A stretch of DNA of 41,056 nt from Prochlorococcus sp. AG-402-A21 (GTDB lineage Bacteria; Cyanobacteriota; Cyanobacteriia; PCC-6307; Cyanobiaceae). The stretch spans positions 1-41,056 of the forward strand of contig QCHI01000013.1 of NCBI GenBank assembly GCA_003279655.1. The letters are read 5' to 3'. The notes under the pieces were generated by a model. The model worked only from the letters and a program-made list of their open reading frames with translations. It was not told the origin of the DNA and did not search any database. This document shows positions 1 to 7,537 of the stretch, in pieces. A program made the position numbers and the translations under genes. The first letter of the stretch is position 1, and each line of letters begins with the position of its first letter.

Positions 1-965
1 AAAATAAGATATGGCAAGATCAACTCTTTTCGGAAAATATCTTAATTCATAAATCCAAAAAAGATCAAATTGATATTTACTTCGCAAGAGCTAATATTCT
101 TCATAATGAAAAAAAATACGAAAATAGTTCTAAATACCTTCAATTAGCAAATACATTGAAACTTGAGCTGCAACCATCTAAGCCTGAGATTATTCTCAAT
201 AAATCTAGAACATTGCTTATTGAATCAGATAAAAAAGAAATTAATAAAAAAGAAAGCACAAACTTTCGTGAGAGTATTTTTATTGTAGGTATGTTTAGAA
301 GTGGTTCTACATTGTTGGAATCAGTTCTTAGTATGAGCAACGATGTATATGATCTAGGTGAAATTAATATTCTAGAGGAATCATTCCTAGATTGTAAGAA
401 GTCTAAACAAGATTTAACTCTTGCTGAATTATATTGGAGAAAAGTAGATAATAAGACTCAATTGAATATCACAACAAACAAATGGTTGTATAACTATCAA
501 TACGCAGGTATCATCTCTAATCAAATACCAAATTGCAAAATTATTCACTGTTATCGAAATCCTTTAGATAATATTCTTTCAATTTATCGACAGCATTTCG
601 CTAAAGGAAATGATTATTCCTCTTCCTTAGTTGATTGCACAAGAGTTTATTTAGATCAAGAAGAAATTATGACTCAATATAAGAATAGATTTAGATCAAA
701 AATATACGACTTAAATTATGATTTATTAGTTAGCGATCCTACTAAAGAAATTAAATCATTAATCTCTTGGTTGGGTTGGAAATGGGATAATGCATTTCTA
801 TCACCTCATCTAAATCATCGCTCAGTTTCAACAGCAAGTAGTGTTCAAGTTCGATCCCCAATCAGTTCAAAATCAATTGGTGGATGGAAAAACTACAAAG
901 AGATGCTGAAACCTGCGATTGAAATACTTACTAAAACCAATAGATATAAAGACATCGCTTCCTAA
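1..965 (+). CDS. TPR-associated sulfotransferase, 5' part outside the window
   Basis: The reading frame is open from base 3, so the gene enters from the left and only its C-terminal part is present. The first in-frame ATG (156) is internal, because the codons before it match the helical linker of the paralogue at 3751-5196. The visible part is a Sulfotransfer_3-type domain: a 5'-phosphosulfate loop at about 282-310, a 3'-phosphate region with CYRNPLDN and SIYR, and a conserved GGWKNY near the end. Such enzymes move sulfate from PAPS to an acceptor, often a glycan. The invariant Pro of the PRSGST loop is Phe here (TTT at 294-296; the paralogue has CCT), which may weaken cofactor binding. Long DNA stretches (for example 466-590) are nearly identical to 4690-4815, so duplication or gene conversion is recent. 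Family assignment is firm; the acceptor is unknown. Confidence 0.88.
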   Translation, partial: NKIWQDQLFSENILIHKSKKDQIDIYFARANILHNEKKYENSSKYLQLANTLKLELQPSKPEIILNKSRTLLIESDKKEINKKESTNFRESIFIVGMFRSGSTLLESVLSMSNDVYDLGEINILEESFLDCKKSKQDLTLAELYWRKVDNKTQLNITTNKWLYNYQYAGIISNQIPNCKIIHCYRNPLDNILSIYRQHFAKGNDYSSSLVDCTRVYLDQEEIMTQYKNRFRSKIYDLNYDLLVSDPTKEIKSLISWLGWKWDNAFLSPHLNHRSVSTASSVQVRSPISSKSIGGWKNYKEMLKPAIEILTKTNRYKDIAS

Positions 966-969
966 TCAC

Positions 970-1047
970 AAGTTACAAAACTGTGCAAAGTTTGAAGAAA
1001 AACATCCCAATACTCTTAGAGGGATGTATCAATTGTGGGTTTCTTAA
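970..1047 (+). pseudogene. Relic of a TPR-methyltransferase C-terminal tail
   Basis: Just after the sulfotransferase stop, 26 codons read KLQNCAKFEEKHPNTLRGMY then QLWVS-stop. They align codon for codon with the last codons of the TPR-methyltransferase at 12661-15051. There is no start codon and the fragment is detached from any methyltransferase core, so I read it as a leftover from C-terminal domain replacement. Confidence 0.75.
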
Positions 1048-1088
1048 AAAGAGATTTGACTACTTCCAGAGTATAAGAATATTTGATT

Positions 1089-1140
1089 TGTAAAGAGAGT
1101 CATCTTTCTACAATGTCTTTACAGAAAAGGTAAGAAGGTA
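1089..1140 (+). repeat. Cassette right-end repeat X, degenerate copy 1
   Basis: Diverged copy of the repeat found after the genes in all cassettes; CATCTTTCTAC is intact. The flanking bases from about 1055 also match those at 15048-15085. Beyond it, a short CTAC-N6-GTAG hairpin (about 1171-1184) precedes the guaA-like core. The rest of 1212-1421 shows no gene. Confidence 0.6.
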
Positions 1141-1190
1141 ATACGTTGAACTAAAACTTGTAATTTATAACTACATATTAGTAGTCATAA

Positions 1191-1211
1191 TTAATCCCAC
1201 TCAATAGTTCC
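1191..1211 (-). repeat. guaA 3'-end-like att core, copy A
   Basis: Read on the minus strand it encodes Gly-Thr-Ile-Glu-Trp-Asp-stop, one change from the end of the real GuaA (17525-17545). The shared core is TCCCACTCAATAGT. It closes the truncated cassette at the left edge and opens the cassette holding 1460-3085. Confidence 0.75.
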
Positions 1212-1421
1212 CCTAGAAATACAAAGTTCAAGATTATTTATTATACCTACATAAATTACAGCGTATGATTATCTATAATTCCTATGTGAAACTAATAAGA
1301 GACAATGATGAACTAAAAACGTTTCACAGACGAGATTACCTTATAGATTTCGCACAAAATAATTGAAATAGACTACTACTTTAAGGTACTCAAAATATAA
1401 TAATCATGATTTCGGAATTCA

Positions 1422-1430
1422 TAGTAAAAT
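1422..1430 (+). promoter_or_regulatory. Promoter-like TAGTAAAAT box of the TPR family
   Basis: The box sits 29 bases before the ATG at 1460. The same box occurs at 3720 and 5843, with a variant at 12618, 22-34 bases before each TPR gene. TAAAAT resembles a -10 element; no clear -35 is seen. Confidence 0.45.
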
Positions 1431-1459
1431 ACTTTATATAAGCAAATAGCAAGATATAG

Positions 1460-3085
1460 ATGGAACAAATTGACCATAAAGATCAAGAAAAAAAGAAAGT
1501 CTATGGAGTAACTACATTCCCAGTCCCAGTTGCTTTAAGTGAAATCAAAACCAATATTACTATTAATACCAATACTCATTCTAAACCTTCTAAAGAACAA
1601 ATCATTAATCAAGCATTTCGGTTTCATTCACAAGGAAATCTTTCAGAAGCAGCAAAACTTTATCAATATTTCATCAATCAAGGTTTCACAGATCACAGAA
1701 TATTTTCAAATTATGCAGGAATTTTACAAGGTATTGGCAAATTAAAAGAAGCAGAATTATCATACCGAAAAGCACTTGAAATTAAACCTGATTACGCAGA
1801 AGCACATTACAATCTGGGAACAATATTAAGTGATCTTGATAAATTAAAAGAAGCAGAATTGTCTACTCGAAGAGCAGTTGAACTCAATCCTAATTTCGCA
1901 CAAGCACATTACAATCTGGGAAACATATTAAAAGAGCTTGGCAACTTAAAAGAAGCAGAATTGTCATACCGCAAAGTAATTGAACTGAATCCTGATCTCG
2001 CAGAGGCACATTCCAATCTGGGAACGATATTAAGTGATCTTGACAAATTAAAAGAAGCAGAATTGTCTACACGCAAAGCAATTGAACTGAATCCTAATCT
2101 CGCAGAGGCCCATTCCAATCTGGGAAATACATTGAGAGATCTTGGTAAATTACAAGAAGCAGAATTATCATACCAAAAAGCAATTGAAATCGATCCTAAA
2201 AACAAATCTATTAAAAATAATTTAATCAGTTTACTAACTATATACGAACCAAAAATCATTAATTCAAATCCATTATATATAATAAACAAAGAATTCAAAA
2301 ATATAAGTCTTCCAAAGCAATATAAGTCTATAATTACTGATGAAGAAGCAATTCAACTATACAAAGATGGACTAGAGATTTATAGAAAATATAATTTGGA
2401 TCTAGAAATATCTTTATCACAAGTCTATAAAAGTAATGAAATACATTTAAATTGCAAAAGACATATGCTAATTTTTAATCAAAAAAAAATAATTCCTGAA
2501 TTTTGCTTTGGATGTTATAAAGTTCAAGTTGAAGTGAATTCAATCATTGAATTAATCAAACTATTTTTAGTTTTTAATACTCTAGAACTGAAGAATAGCA
2601 ATACTAGAAAATGTATGGTCGAGGGGCGAACTAATATCTCAGGATTTTATAAAGGACTGATATATTGTTTAGGTCTAAATGAGGCGTTAGAAATATCGAA
2701 AAAGTTGAATGTTCACCTTCAAAATAATATTAGAATTGATTTAATATCCAAAGTAAAGAGAGGTTGTTCTGAATATCCACTAGAATTCCCACAATATAAA
2801 GAGATAAAAATATCTGGAGATCAACCAATGAATTACAATGAGAGCTGGAGAAGTATAGAAAAAGAAATAGATAAAGGTAAGAAATATAGGGATAAATCAA
2901 ACAAAAGTATTGAGGGATTTAATTTAAATAACTTTCTTATAATGAGAAACTGGATCGCATATGCGCAAAAGATAGGAGATCAAAGTGTAAATAAGATTAC
3001 TCATGAGCAAATAAAAGGACCTAAAAGTTTTAATTCTTTTAAAAGAGACTTTCATGCTACGCAAACCCCAAAAACACAAATTTAA
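1460..3085 (+). CDS. TPR protein with unrecognised C-terminal domain
   Basis: 541 residues and no signal peptide, so probably cytoplasmic. The N-terminal 45 residues (KKK..V, then PSKEQIINQAF) are the leader shared by the full-length TPR genes here. Six to seven TPR units of 34 residues follow to about 250, with NLG and ELNP motifs; these are protein-interaction scaffolds. Residues 255-541 do not match the sulfotransferase or methyltransferase ends of the paralogues. They contain CFGCYK, then EGRTNISGFYKGLIYC and a lysine-rich end, and I recognise no known catalytic motif. The gene is the only one in its 2.2 kb cassette (core A 1191 to core B 3420). The ATG at 1460 is supported by the shared leader. 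Function unknown; a role beside the other TPR proteins in surface modification is inference. Confidence 0.85.
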   Translation: MEQIDHKDQEKKKVYGVTTFPVPVALSEIKTNITINTNTHSKPSKEQIINQAFRFHSQGNLSEAAKLYQYFINQGFTDHRIFSNYAGILQGIGKLKEAELSYRKALEIKPDYAEAHYNLGTILSDLDKLKEAELSTRRAVELNPNFAQAHYNLGNILKELGNLKEAELSYRKVIELNPDLAEAHSNLGTILSDLDKLKEAELSTRKAIELNPNLAEAHSNLGNTLRDLGKLQEAELSYQKAIEIDPKNKSIKNNLISLLTIYEPKIINSNPLYIINKEFKNISLPKQYKSIITDEEAIQLYKDGLEIYRKYNLDLEISLSQVYKSNEIHLNCKRHMLIFNQKKIIPEFCFGCYKVQVEVNSIIELIKLFLVFNTLELKNSNTRKCMVEGRTNISGFYKGLIYCLGLNEALEISKKLNVHLQNNIRIDLISKVKRGCSEYPLEFPQYKEIKISGDQPMNYNESWRSIEKEIDKGKKYRDKSNKSIEGFNLNNFLIMRNWIAYAQKIGDQSVNKITHEQIKGPKSFNSFKRDFHATQTPKTQI

Positions 3086-3102
3086 TTCCTGATAATAATA
3101 AC

Positions 3103-3219
3103 TATTTCCCAGACAATAAGAAGCAAACAAACTTACATCACTGGAGAAAGTTTGAAGAGAAACATCAATCAACTTTCGTAGGTATTTATCAGTTCTGGGT
3201 TTCTAAAAAGGAGAATTGA
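3103..3219 (+). pseudogene. Relic of a TPR-methyltransferase C-terminal tail
   Basis: 39 codons starting YFPDNKKQTNLHHW and ending FWVSKKEN-stop match the end of the protein at 12661-15051 (YFPEDKKQTNL... FWVCKAKI). The relic is in a different frame from the gene ending at 3085, has no start of its own, and remains open to its stop. It is best read as the remains of a former C-terminus after module replacement. Confidence 0.8.
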
Positions 3220-3250
3220 AAACTTCCACGAAATAAAATATTTATTCTTT

Positions 3251-3419
3251 CAGAGAAAAACATCTTTCTACGATTTCTCCATGGAGACGTTCACAAGGTC
3301 AGAAACCAACCCGTGACAAACACGGGGGGATAAATCCCTATTATTTCATCACCTAATATCAGGAAGCACACTTCTGACAAAACATATTGTTCAGACTATA
3401 TCCACCTTTAGTAGACAAT
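3251..3419 (+). repeat. Cassette right-end repeat X, copy 2
   Basis: The repeat opens with CATCTTTCTACGATTTCTCC, continues into a perfect 12-base palindrome TCTCCATGGAGA (3276-3287), then a stretch ending in a GGG-N6-CCC element (about 3326-3338). The shared block TTATTTCATCACCTAATATC follows, and near the core CCACCTTTAGTAGAC. It matches copies at 7279 and 15084. No coding frame is conserved among copies, so it is probably a recombination end or 3' untranslated element. Confidence 0.75.
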
Positions 3420-3437
3420 TTATTCCCACTCAATAGT
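3420..3437 (-). repeat. guaA 3'-end-like att core, copy B
   Basis: The minus strand reads Thr-Ile-Glu-Trp-Glu-TAA. Top-strand core TTCCCACTCAATAGT is identical to copies C, D and E. It is the boundary between the cassettes of 1460-3085 and 3751-5196. Confidence 0.8.
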
Positions 3438-3565
3438 CCTTCGCAAATGAGCACAACTAAACCCAAGTCATACCAAAGGGTTTCATCTTTATATATGGTA
3501 CGTAAAACCCAGTCGTGCCAATGAATTACAAAGAGAAATATACTCAATAATGCTTTTTTGGAGAA
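3438..3565 (+). repeat. Cassette left-end repeat Y, copy B
   Basis: The repeat follows core B and is shared with 5546-5690 and 15274-15412: blocks TCATACCAA, TTTCATCTTTATA, GTGCCAATG and ACTCAAT. It contains one unit ACGTAAAACCC starting about 3499, some 61 bases inside the core, the position of the CACGTAAAACC doublet at 15335. Bases 3566-3719 show nothing beyond a TGTCACCTCGTCATCT near-repeat and the promoter region. Confidence 0.65.
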
Positions 3566-3719
3566 ATACTAGAGTATTCCACTTCTATGTCACCAACTAT
3601 TTTTCTGTCACCTCGTCATCTGATATCTAGATATAGAAAAAATATACAGACACGTTTTAAATTCTCGCTTTATCAGTTCCAAGATAATTTTAGAAAGAAG
3701 TAATAAGAGTTCAAATTGG

Positions 3720-3728
3720 TAGTAAAAT
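3720..3728 (+). promoter_or_regulatory. Promoter-like TAGTAAAAT box
   Basis: The box lies 22 bases before the ATG at 3751, followed by AGAGAGAAG next to the start as a weak ribosome-binding region. The upstream block TTTAGAAAG...TAATAA is shared with 5805-5830 and 12587-12605. Confidence 0.45.
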
Positions 3729-3750
3729 CAAAAGAACGAACAGAGAGAAG

Positions 3751-5196
3751 ATGGATAGTTCTAATCAAAAAGGAGAAGAAAAGAAAAAAATTGCTGAGGT
3801 AAAAATATTTCCAATTCCATTAGCTTTAGGAGAAATAAAAGAAAACATCACTATTATTACTAATAATCCTTCCGAATCTTCTAAAGAACAAATATTTAAT
3901 AATGCAAGAAAGTTACATCAACAAGGAAATATTCCAGAAACAATAAAATGTTATCAAAGATTAATAAATCAAGGATGTCATGATCACAGAGTTTTTGCTA
4001 ATTATGGAACAATCTTAAAAGATCTTGGCAAATTACAAGAGGCAGAAGTATCTACTCGCAAAGCAATTCAACTAAATCCTGATCTAGCAGTGTTACATTA
4101 CAATCTGGGAAACATATTGAGCGAACTTGGCAGGTTACAAGAGGCAACATTATCTTATAGCAAAGCGATTCAAATTAACCCTGATTTTGCAAAAGCATTT
4201 TTTGCTATATCGACTCTTCAATACTCTAATAAAAATGAAATTTGGAAGGATCTTCTCTTTTCTGAAAGTATCTTAAATAACAAGTCAAAAAAAGATCAGG
4301 TTGATATTTACTTTGCTAGAGCAAATATTCTTCATAAGGAAAAAAAATACGAAGATAGTTCTAAATACCTCCAATTAGCAAATAACCTTAAACTGGATAT
4401 TAATCCATATATCTCTGAAAGTTTTATCAACAAATCTCAAGTATTGCTAATTCTATCTGATAAAGAACTTATTAATAAAAAAGAACACATCTATTCTTCT
4501 GAAAGTATTTTTATTGTAGGAATGCCTAGAAGTGGTTCAACATTACTAGAGTCAATTATTAGTATGAATAATGATGTATATGCTCTAGGCGAAACTAATA
4601 TTCTGGAGGAATCATTTCTAGAGTATCAAAAGTCTAACCAAGAGATAAATCTTGCAGTATTATATGACAAAAAAGTAAGTAATAAGACCCGATTGAATAT
4701 CACAACAAACAAATGGTTATATAACTATCAATACGCAGGTGTCATCTCTAATCAAATACCAAATTGCAAAATTATTCACTGTTATAGAAATCCTTTAGAT
4801 AATATTCTTTCAATTTATCGAGCACATTTTGGACAAGGAAATCAATATTCCTCTTCCTTAGTTGAGTGCGCAAAGGTTTATTTAGATCAAGAGGAAATAA
4901 TGAGAAAATATAAGAATAAATTTCGATCAAAAATATATGACCTAAATTATGACTCATTAGTTAGCGATCCTACTAAAGAAATTAAATCTTTAATCAATTG
5001 GTTGGGTTGGGAATGGCAAGAATCATATCTATCACCTCATCTAAATCCTCGATCAGTTCAAACAAGAAGCAATGTTGAAGTTCGTTCCCCAATCAATTCA
5101 AAATCATTTGGTGGATGGAAGAACTACAAATATATGCTGAAACCCTCCATAGACATCCTTACTCAAACCGACAAATATCGAGACTTGGTTTCATGA
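3751..5196 (+). CDS. TPR-sulfotransferase fusion protein
   Basis: 481 residues. It has the common leader (residues 1-45, PSESSKEQIF), about three TPR units to residue 150, a helical linker (150-245), then a Sulfotransfer_3-type domain. The PAPS 5'-phosphosulfate loop GMPRSGSTLLES is at 257-268. The 3'-phosphate region CYRNPLDNILSIYR follows, and GGWKNYKYML ends the domain. Sulfotransferases of this type move sulfate from PAPS to a hydroxyl or amine of a glycan, lipid or small molecule; the acceptor cannot be told here. There is no signal peptide, so it is presumably cytosolic. It is the only gene in a 2.1 kb cassette (core B to core C). The C-terminal half is very close to the truncated copy at 1-965 and keeps the canonical Pro. 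The ATG is fixed by leader conservation. Confidence 0.92.
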   Translation: MDSSNQKGEEKKKIAEVKIFPIPLALGEIKENITIITNNPSESSKEQIFNNARKLHQQGNIPETIKCYQRLINQGCHDHRVFANYGTILKDLGKLQEAEVSTRKAIQLNPDLAVLHYNLGNILSELGRLQEATLSYSKAIQINPDFAKAFFAISTLQYSNKNEIWKDLLFSESILNNKSKKDQVDIYFARANILHKEKKYEDSSKYLQLANNLKLDINPYISESFINKSQVLLILSDKELINKKEHIYSSESIFIVGMPRSGSTLLESIISMNNDVYALGETNILEESFLEYQKSNQEINLAVLYDKKVSNKTRLNITTNKWLYNYQYAGVISNQIPNCKIIHCYRNPLDNILSIYRAHFGQGNQYSSSLVECAKVYLDQEEIMRKYKNKFRSKIYDLNYDSLVSDPTKEIKSLINWLGWEWQESYLSPHLNPRSVQTRSNVEVRSPINSKSFGGWKNYKYMLKPSIDILTQTDKYRDLVS

Positions 5197-5268
5197 ATCA
5201 TTAAAAACACAAGATCGTCAGAAGAAAGCACCTAACAAAATATATAAAGTTAACTTCTATTACGACAA

Positions 5269-5346
5269 CTAATAATAGATATATTGAGGATCAACACGCA
5301 CGCGACCTTCTAATTCTTCATACAACGCATATGAAATATCATTTGT
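5269..5346 (-). pseudogene. Possible fragment of an unidentified gene's 3' end
   Basis: The minus strand is open for 25 codons reading TNDISYALYEELEGRVRVDP then QYIYY-stop, with coding-like composition (GCG, CGC, CGT codons unlike the AT-rich surroundings). Upstream the frame is closed, and a neighbouring frame reads DLWVVTGDK before its own stop, as a frameshifted remnant would. No family recognised. No methyltransferase-tail relic is seen after 5196, unlike the other TPR cassettes. Confidence 0.3.
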
Positions 5347-5380
5347 CCCCTGTTACTACCCATAAATCACGAACCAAAGT

Positions 5381-5460
5381 GTAGAGAAATCATCTTTCTT
5401 CGATTTCTCCATAGAGAAGGTGACTAAGTGACAAATGAAAACCCTGTCACTCAGTCACGT
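5381..5460 (+). repeat. Cassette right-end repeat X, copy 3, with strong hairpin
   Basis: It starts GTAGAGAAATCATCTTTC and CGATTTCTCC like the other copies, then diverges. Where other copies have CTGACAAGGTCAG, this one has a 14-base inverted repeat with one mismatch, GTGACTAAGTGACA (5420-5433) and TGTCACTCAGTCAC (5445-5458), loop of 11. There is no T-tract, so it is not a typical terminator; it may be a protein-binding or 3'-end hairpin. Confidence 0.6.
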
Positions 5461-5467
5461 CATTTCT

Positions 5468-5490
5468 GGTATGGAAGTGGTGTGAAAGTG
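5468..5490 (+). repeat. 11-base-period doublet, GTGTGGAAGT family
   Basis: Units GTATGGAAGTG and GTGTGAAAGTG in tandem with an 11-base period, 38 bases left of core C. Related to the perfect doublet at 7538-7559. It resembles arm-type sites of tyrosine recombinases; inference only. Confidence 0.5.
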
Positions 5491-5527
5491 GATTTTTGTG
5501 TATTGGACTACGTTTTACTGCTCTAAA

Positions 5528-5545
5528 CTATTCCCACTCAATAGT
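5528..5545 (-). repeat. guaA 3'-end-like att core, copy C
   Basis: The minus strand reads Thr-Ile-Glu-Trp-Glu-TAG, with the same stop codon as the real guaA. It separates the sulfotransferase cassette from the methyltransferase cassette of 5886-7094. Confidence 0.8.
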
Positions 5546-5690
5546 CAATCGCGAAACAGAACCCCCACATCCCGTTCATACCAAAGGGTTTCTACTTTAC
5601 ATATAGCACGTGAAACCCACGTGCAATCTAGTTATACCAATAGATCAAAAAGGGAAATACACTCAATCATACTTTTGCAGGGAAGTAGTA
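5546..5690 (+). repeat. Cassette left-end repeat Y, copy C
   Basis: Similar to 3438-3565 and 15274-15412 (CAATCGC, TCATACCAA, ATAGCACGT, ATACCAAT, ACTCAAT). It contains a decayed doublet CACGTGAAACC-CACGTGCAATC (5607-5628), 62 bases inside the core. Bases 5691-5842 hold TGTCACCTTGTCACCT (two 8-base units, about 5729) and the promoter region; no gene is seen. Confidence 0.6.
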
Positions 5691-5842
5691 GAATGTTTGA
5701 TTCAATTTTATGTCTAAAACTATAGTTCTGTCACCTTGTCACCTGCTCTTCTAAGTAGAGAAATAATATTCAAACCTACTTTTTATCCTCGCTCGATAAA
5801 TGGTAAATGATTTCAGAAAGAACTAATAAAGATTGAAATTAG

Positions 5843-5851
5843 TAGTAAAAT
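5843..5851 (+). promoter_or_regulatory. Promoter-like TAGTAAAAT box
   Basis: The box is 34 bases before the ATG at 5886, in the same family as 1422 and 3720. The leader between box and start is purine-rich (AGAAAGAGAG). Confidence 0.45.
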
Positions 5852-5885
5852 GGGAAGAACAGAAAGAGAGAACAAATAAAAGCAG

Positions 5886-7094
5886 ATGGATAACTTTAGT
5901 CAAGAAGGAGAAGAAAACAAGAAAATTACTGAAGTAAAAACATTTCCAATTCCATTTTCTTTAGACGAAAATCAAGAAACAATTACTATTAATAGTAGTA
6001 CTTCTTCCCATACTTCTAAAGAACAAATAATTCATCAAGCATTCAAATTTCATTCACAAGGAAATATTCCAAAAGCATCAAAATATTATCAATATATTAT
6101 TAAACAAGGATTCAAAGATTATAGAGTTTTTTCTAATTATGGAATCATATTGAAAGGTCTTGGCAAATTAAAAGACGCAGAATTGTCATACCATAAAGCA
6201 ATTGAACTCAATCCTAATTTTGCAGAAGCACATTACAATCTGGGAAACATATTGAGCGATCTTGGCAAATTAAAAGACGCAGAATTATCATACAGCAAAG
6301 CAATTGAACTTAATCCTAATTTTGCAGGTGCTGCTTGGAATTTATATGGATTAGCAAATACTATTGAGCAAGCAGAAAAAAGAATTAATCAATGCTTGAG
6401 AATGGATAAGAGTCATTTAAAAGCAAAACTTACACTTAGTGCTTTGAAATTGCATCAAGGTGATAAATCGTTATTTCATAATCTCATAAAATCAATTCAT
6501 AATGATCATCCAATAACCCGATCTATTCAATGGGTTTCTACTTTGCCAAAATTACCTGAATTATTTTTCCATAGATGGGCGTTATTTGACAGTATTATTA
6601 AAAAAAGCAAAAAAGATAGACCTTTCTATGAATTTGGTGTTTGGCGAGGTGAATCATTTAAGTATCTAATCAATACTTTCAAAAAAGGTTATGGATTTGA
6701 TACTTTTGAAGGATTGCCTGAAGATTGGCATGATGAAAAGCAAGGTAAATATTCAGCAGATGGAATCATTCCTAATATTGAGGGCGGAACATTTATAGCA
6801 GGTAAATTTGAAGATACACTCCCAACTTTTTATTCCAAACCTAAACCTATGGCATCAATAATCAATTTTGATGCTGACCTTTATTCTTCTACTCTCTGTG
6901 CCTTGAATTATTCAAAACCTGTAATAGATAAGGATACAATTTTAATATTTGATGAATTTATTATCAATAAAAATTGGGAGCAGGATGAATATAAAGCACT
7001 CAATGAGTTTTGCTCTAACAATAATTTAACTTATGAGGTTTTAGCGATCTCCTATGTGACGAAGCAAGTTGCTGTAAAATTAATAGGATTTTAA
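5886..7094 (+). CDS. TPR protein with TylF/MacB-like methyltransferase domain
   Basis: 402 residues. Shared leader (1-45) and three to four TPR units (about 45-155), then a short linker. The C-terminal domain (about 240-402) has EFGVWRGES (249-257) as the SAM-binding first motif, then YGFDTFEGLPEDW, GGTFIAGKFEDTLP, INFDADLYSST and ILIFDEF. These are the marks of the TylF/MacB-type class I methyltransferases, which O-methylate sugars in secondary-metabolite and surface-glycan pathways and use acidic residues for a metal ion. Acceptor unknown; a sugar is the natural guess. It is the only gene in the 1.9 kb cassette between cores C and D. A tail relic of a different methyltransferase lies 31 bases downstream, so this module probably replaced another. 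Confidence 0.87.
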   Translation: MDNFSQEGEENKKITEVKTFPIPFSLDENQETITINSSTSSHTSKEQIIHQAFKFHSQGNIPKASKYYQYIIKQGFKDYRVFSNYGIILKGLGKLKDAELSYHKAIELNPNFAEAHYNLGNILSDLGKLKDAELSYSKAIELNPNFAGAAWNLYGLANTIEQAEKRINQCLRMDKSHLKAKLTLSALKLHQGDKSLFHNLIKSIHNDHPITRSIQWVSTLPKLPELFFHRWALFDSIIKKSKKDRPFYEFGVWRGESFKYLINTFKKGYGFDTFEGLPEDWHDEKQGKYSADGIIPNIEGGTFIAGKFEDTLPTFYSKPKPMASIINFDADLYSSTLCALNYSKPVIDKDTILIFDEFIINKNWEQDEYKALNEFCSNNNLTYEVLAISYVTKQVAVKLIGF

Positions 7095-7125
7095 CTAAAA
7101 AGACAAGACACAAACGGACTTATAA

Positions 7126-7206
7126 AACTGGGCAAAGTTTGAAAACAAACATCCCACAATCTTTTCAGGTATGTATAAGTTCTGGTTTTTCAAAACGGAA
7201 AGTTAA
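7126..7206 (+). pseudogene. Relic of a TPR-methyltransferase C-terminal tail
   Basis: Codons read NWAKFENKHPTIFSGMYKFW then FFKTES-stop and match the end of 12661-15051. The codon before (TAA at 7123-7125) stands where the intact gene has CAA, so a point mutation or loss of selection is visible. Bases 7100-7122 weakly continue the similarity (QTDL). Confidence 0.72.
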
Positions 7207-7278
7207 ATACTTAAAGAAAGAAATATTTGATTTTGTAGAGAAATCATAAAAATATATATTCTTTTAATTTTATATAAG

Positions 7279-7449
7279 TGTAGAGAAAATCAACTTTCTA
7301 CGATTTCTTCATGCAGACGCTGACAAGGTCAGAAAACAAACCTGTAACAAACACCAGGGTTCAAATCCCTGTTATTTCATGAGCTAATGTCCAGAGGCGA
7401 ACTTATGACAAACCCTATTTTTTAAATTATATCTACCTTTAGTAGACAC
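7279..7449 (+). repeat. Cassette right-end repeat X, copy 4, with tRNA T-arm-like element
   Basis: It carries the ACTTTCTACGATTTCT block, CTGACAAGGTCAG (inverted repeat with a 3-base spacer), and the block GGCGAACTTATGACAAACC. At 7355-7371 it contains CAGGG-TTCAAAT-CCCTG, a perfect match to the shape of a tRNA T-arm; copies 2 and 5 keep only GGG-N6-CCC. TCTACCTTTAGTAGA forms a hairpin just before core D. No complete tRNA can be folded. Confidence 0.65.
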
Positions 7450-7470
7450 TTATTCCCACTCAATAGTTCC
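7450..7470 (-). repeat. guaA 3'-end-like att core, copy D
   Basis: The minus strand reads Gly-Thr-Ile-Glu-Trp-Glu-TAA, one codon more of guaA similarity than copies B, C and E. An inverted repeat CCTACTA (7469-7475) / TAGTAGG (7494-7500) starts at its edge. It opens the composite 7.8 kb cassette ending at core E. Confidence 0.8.
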
Positions 7471-7537
7471 TACTATATCTGATGTAAAAAACGTAGTAGG
7501 TGACAAGGATATTTACCCTATTGTATCACACAATAAC

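Noticed and set aside
1740-2200. Regular 102-base DNA repeats, also at 12950-13480
   Set aside because: They encode 34-residue TPR units in frame; there are no identical repeats with unique spacers, so this is not CRISPR or satellite DNA.
1909-2298. Open frame of 129 codons on the minus strand
   Set aside because: Antisense shadow of the TPR array; its repeats only mirror the TPR codons.
3359-3547. Minus-strand frames here and at 15293-15475 sharing a VIHWHDWVLR-like segment
   Set aside because: The shared segment is just repeat Y read backwards; frames differ on both sides and the third copy (5546-5690) does not keep the frame.
4772-4957. Short minus-strand frame within the sulfotransferase gene
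   Set aside because: Antisense to conserved sulfotransferase codons, without ribosome site or known motif.
5498-5725. Plus-strand frame of 75 codons over core C
   Set aside because: Runs through the att core and repeat Y, with no conserved equivalent in other copies.
7300-7385. Complete tRNA gene in repeat X
   Set aside because: Only a T-arm-like hairpin is recognisable; no acceptor partner, D-arm or anticodon arm can be assigned.
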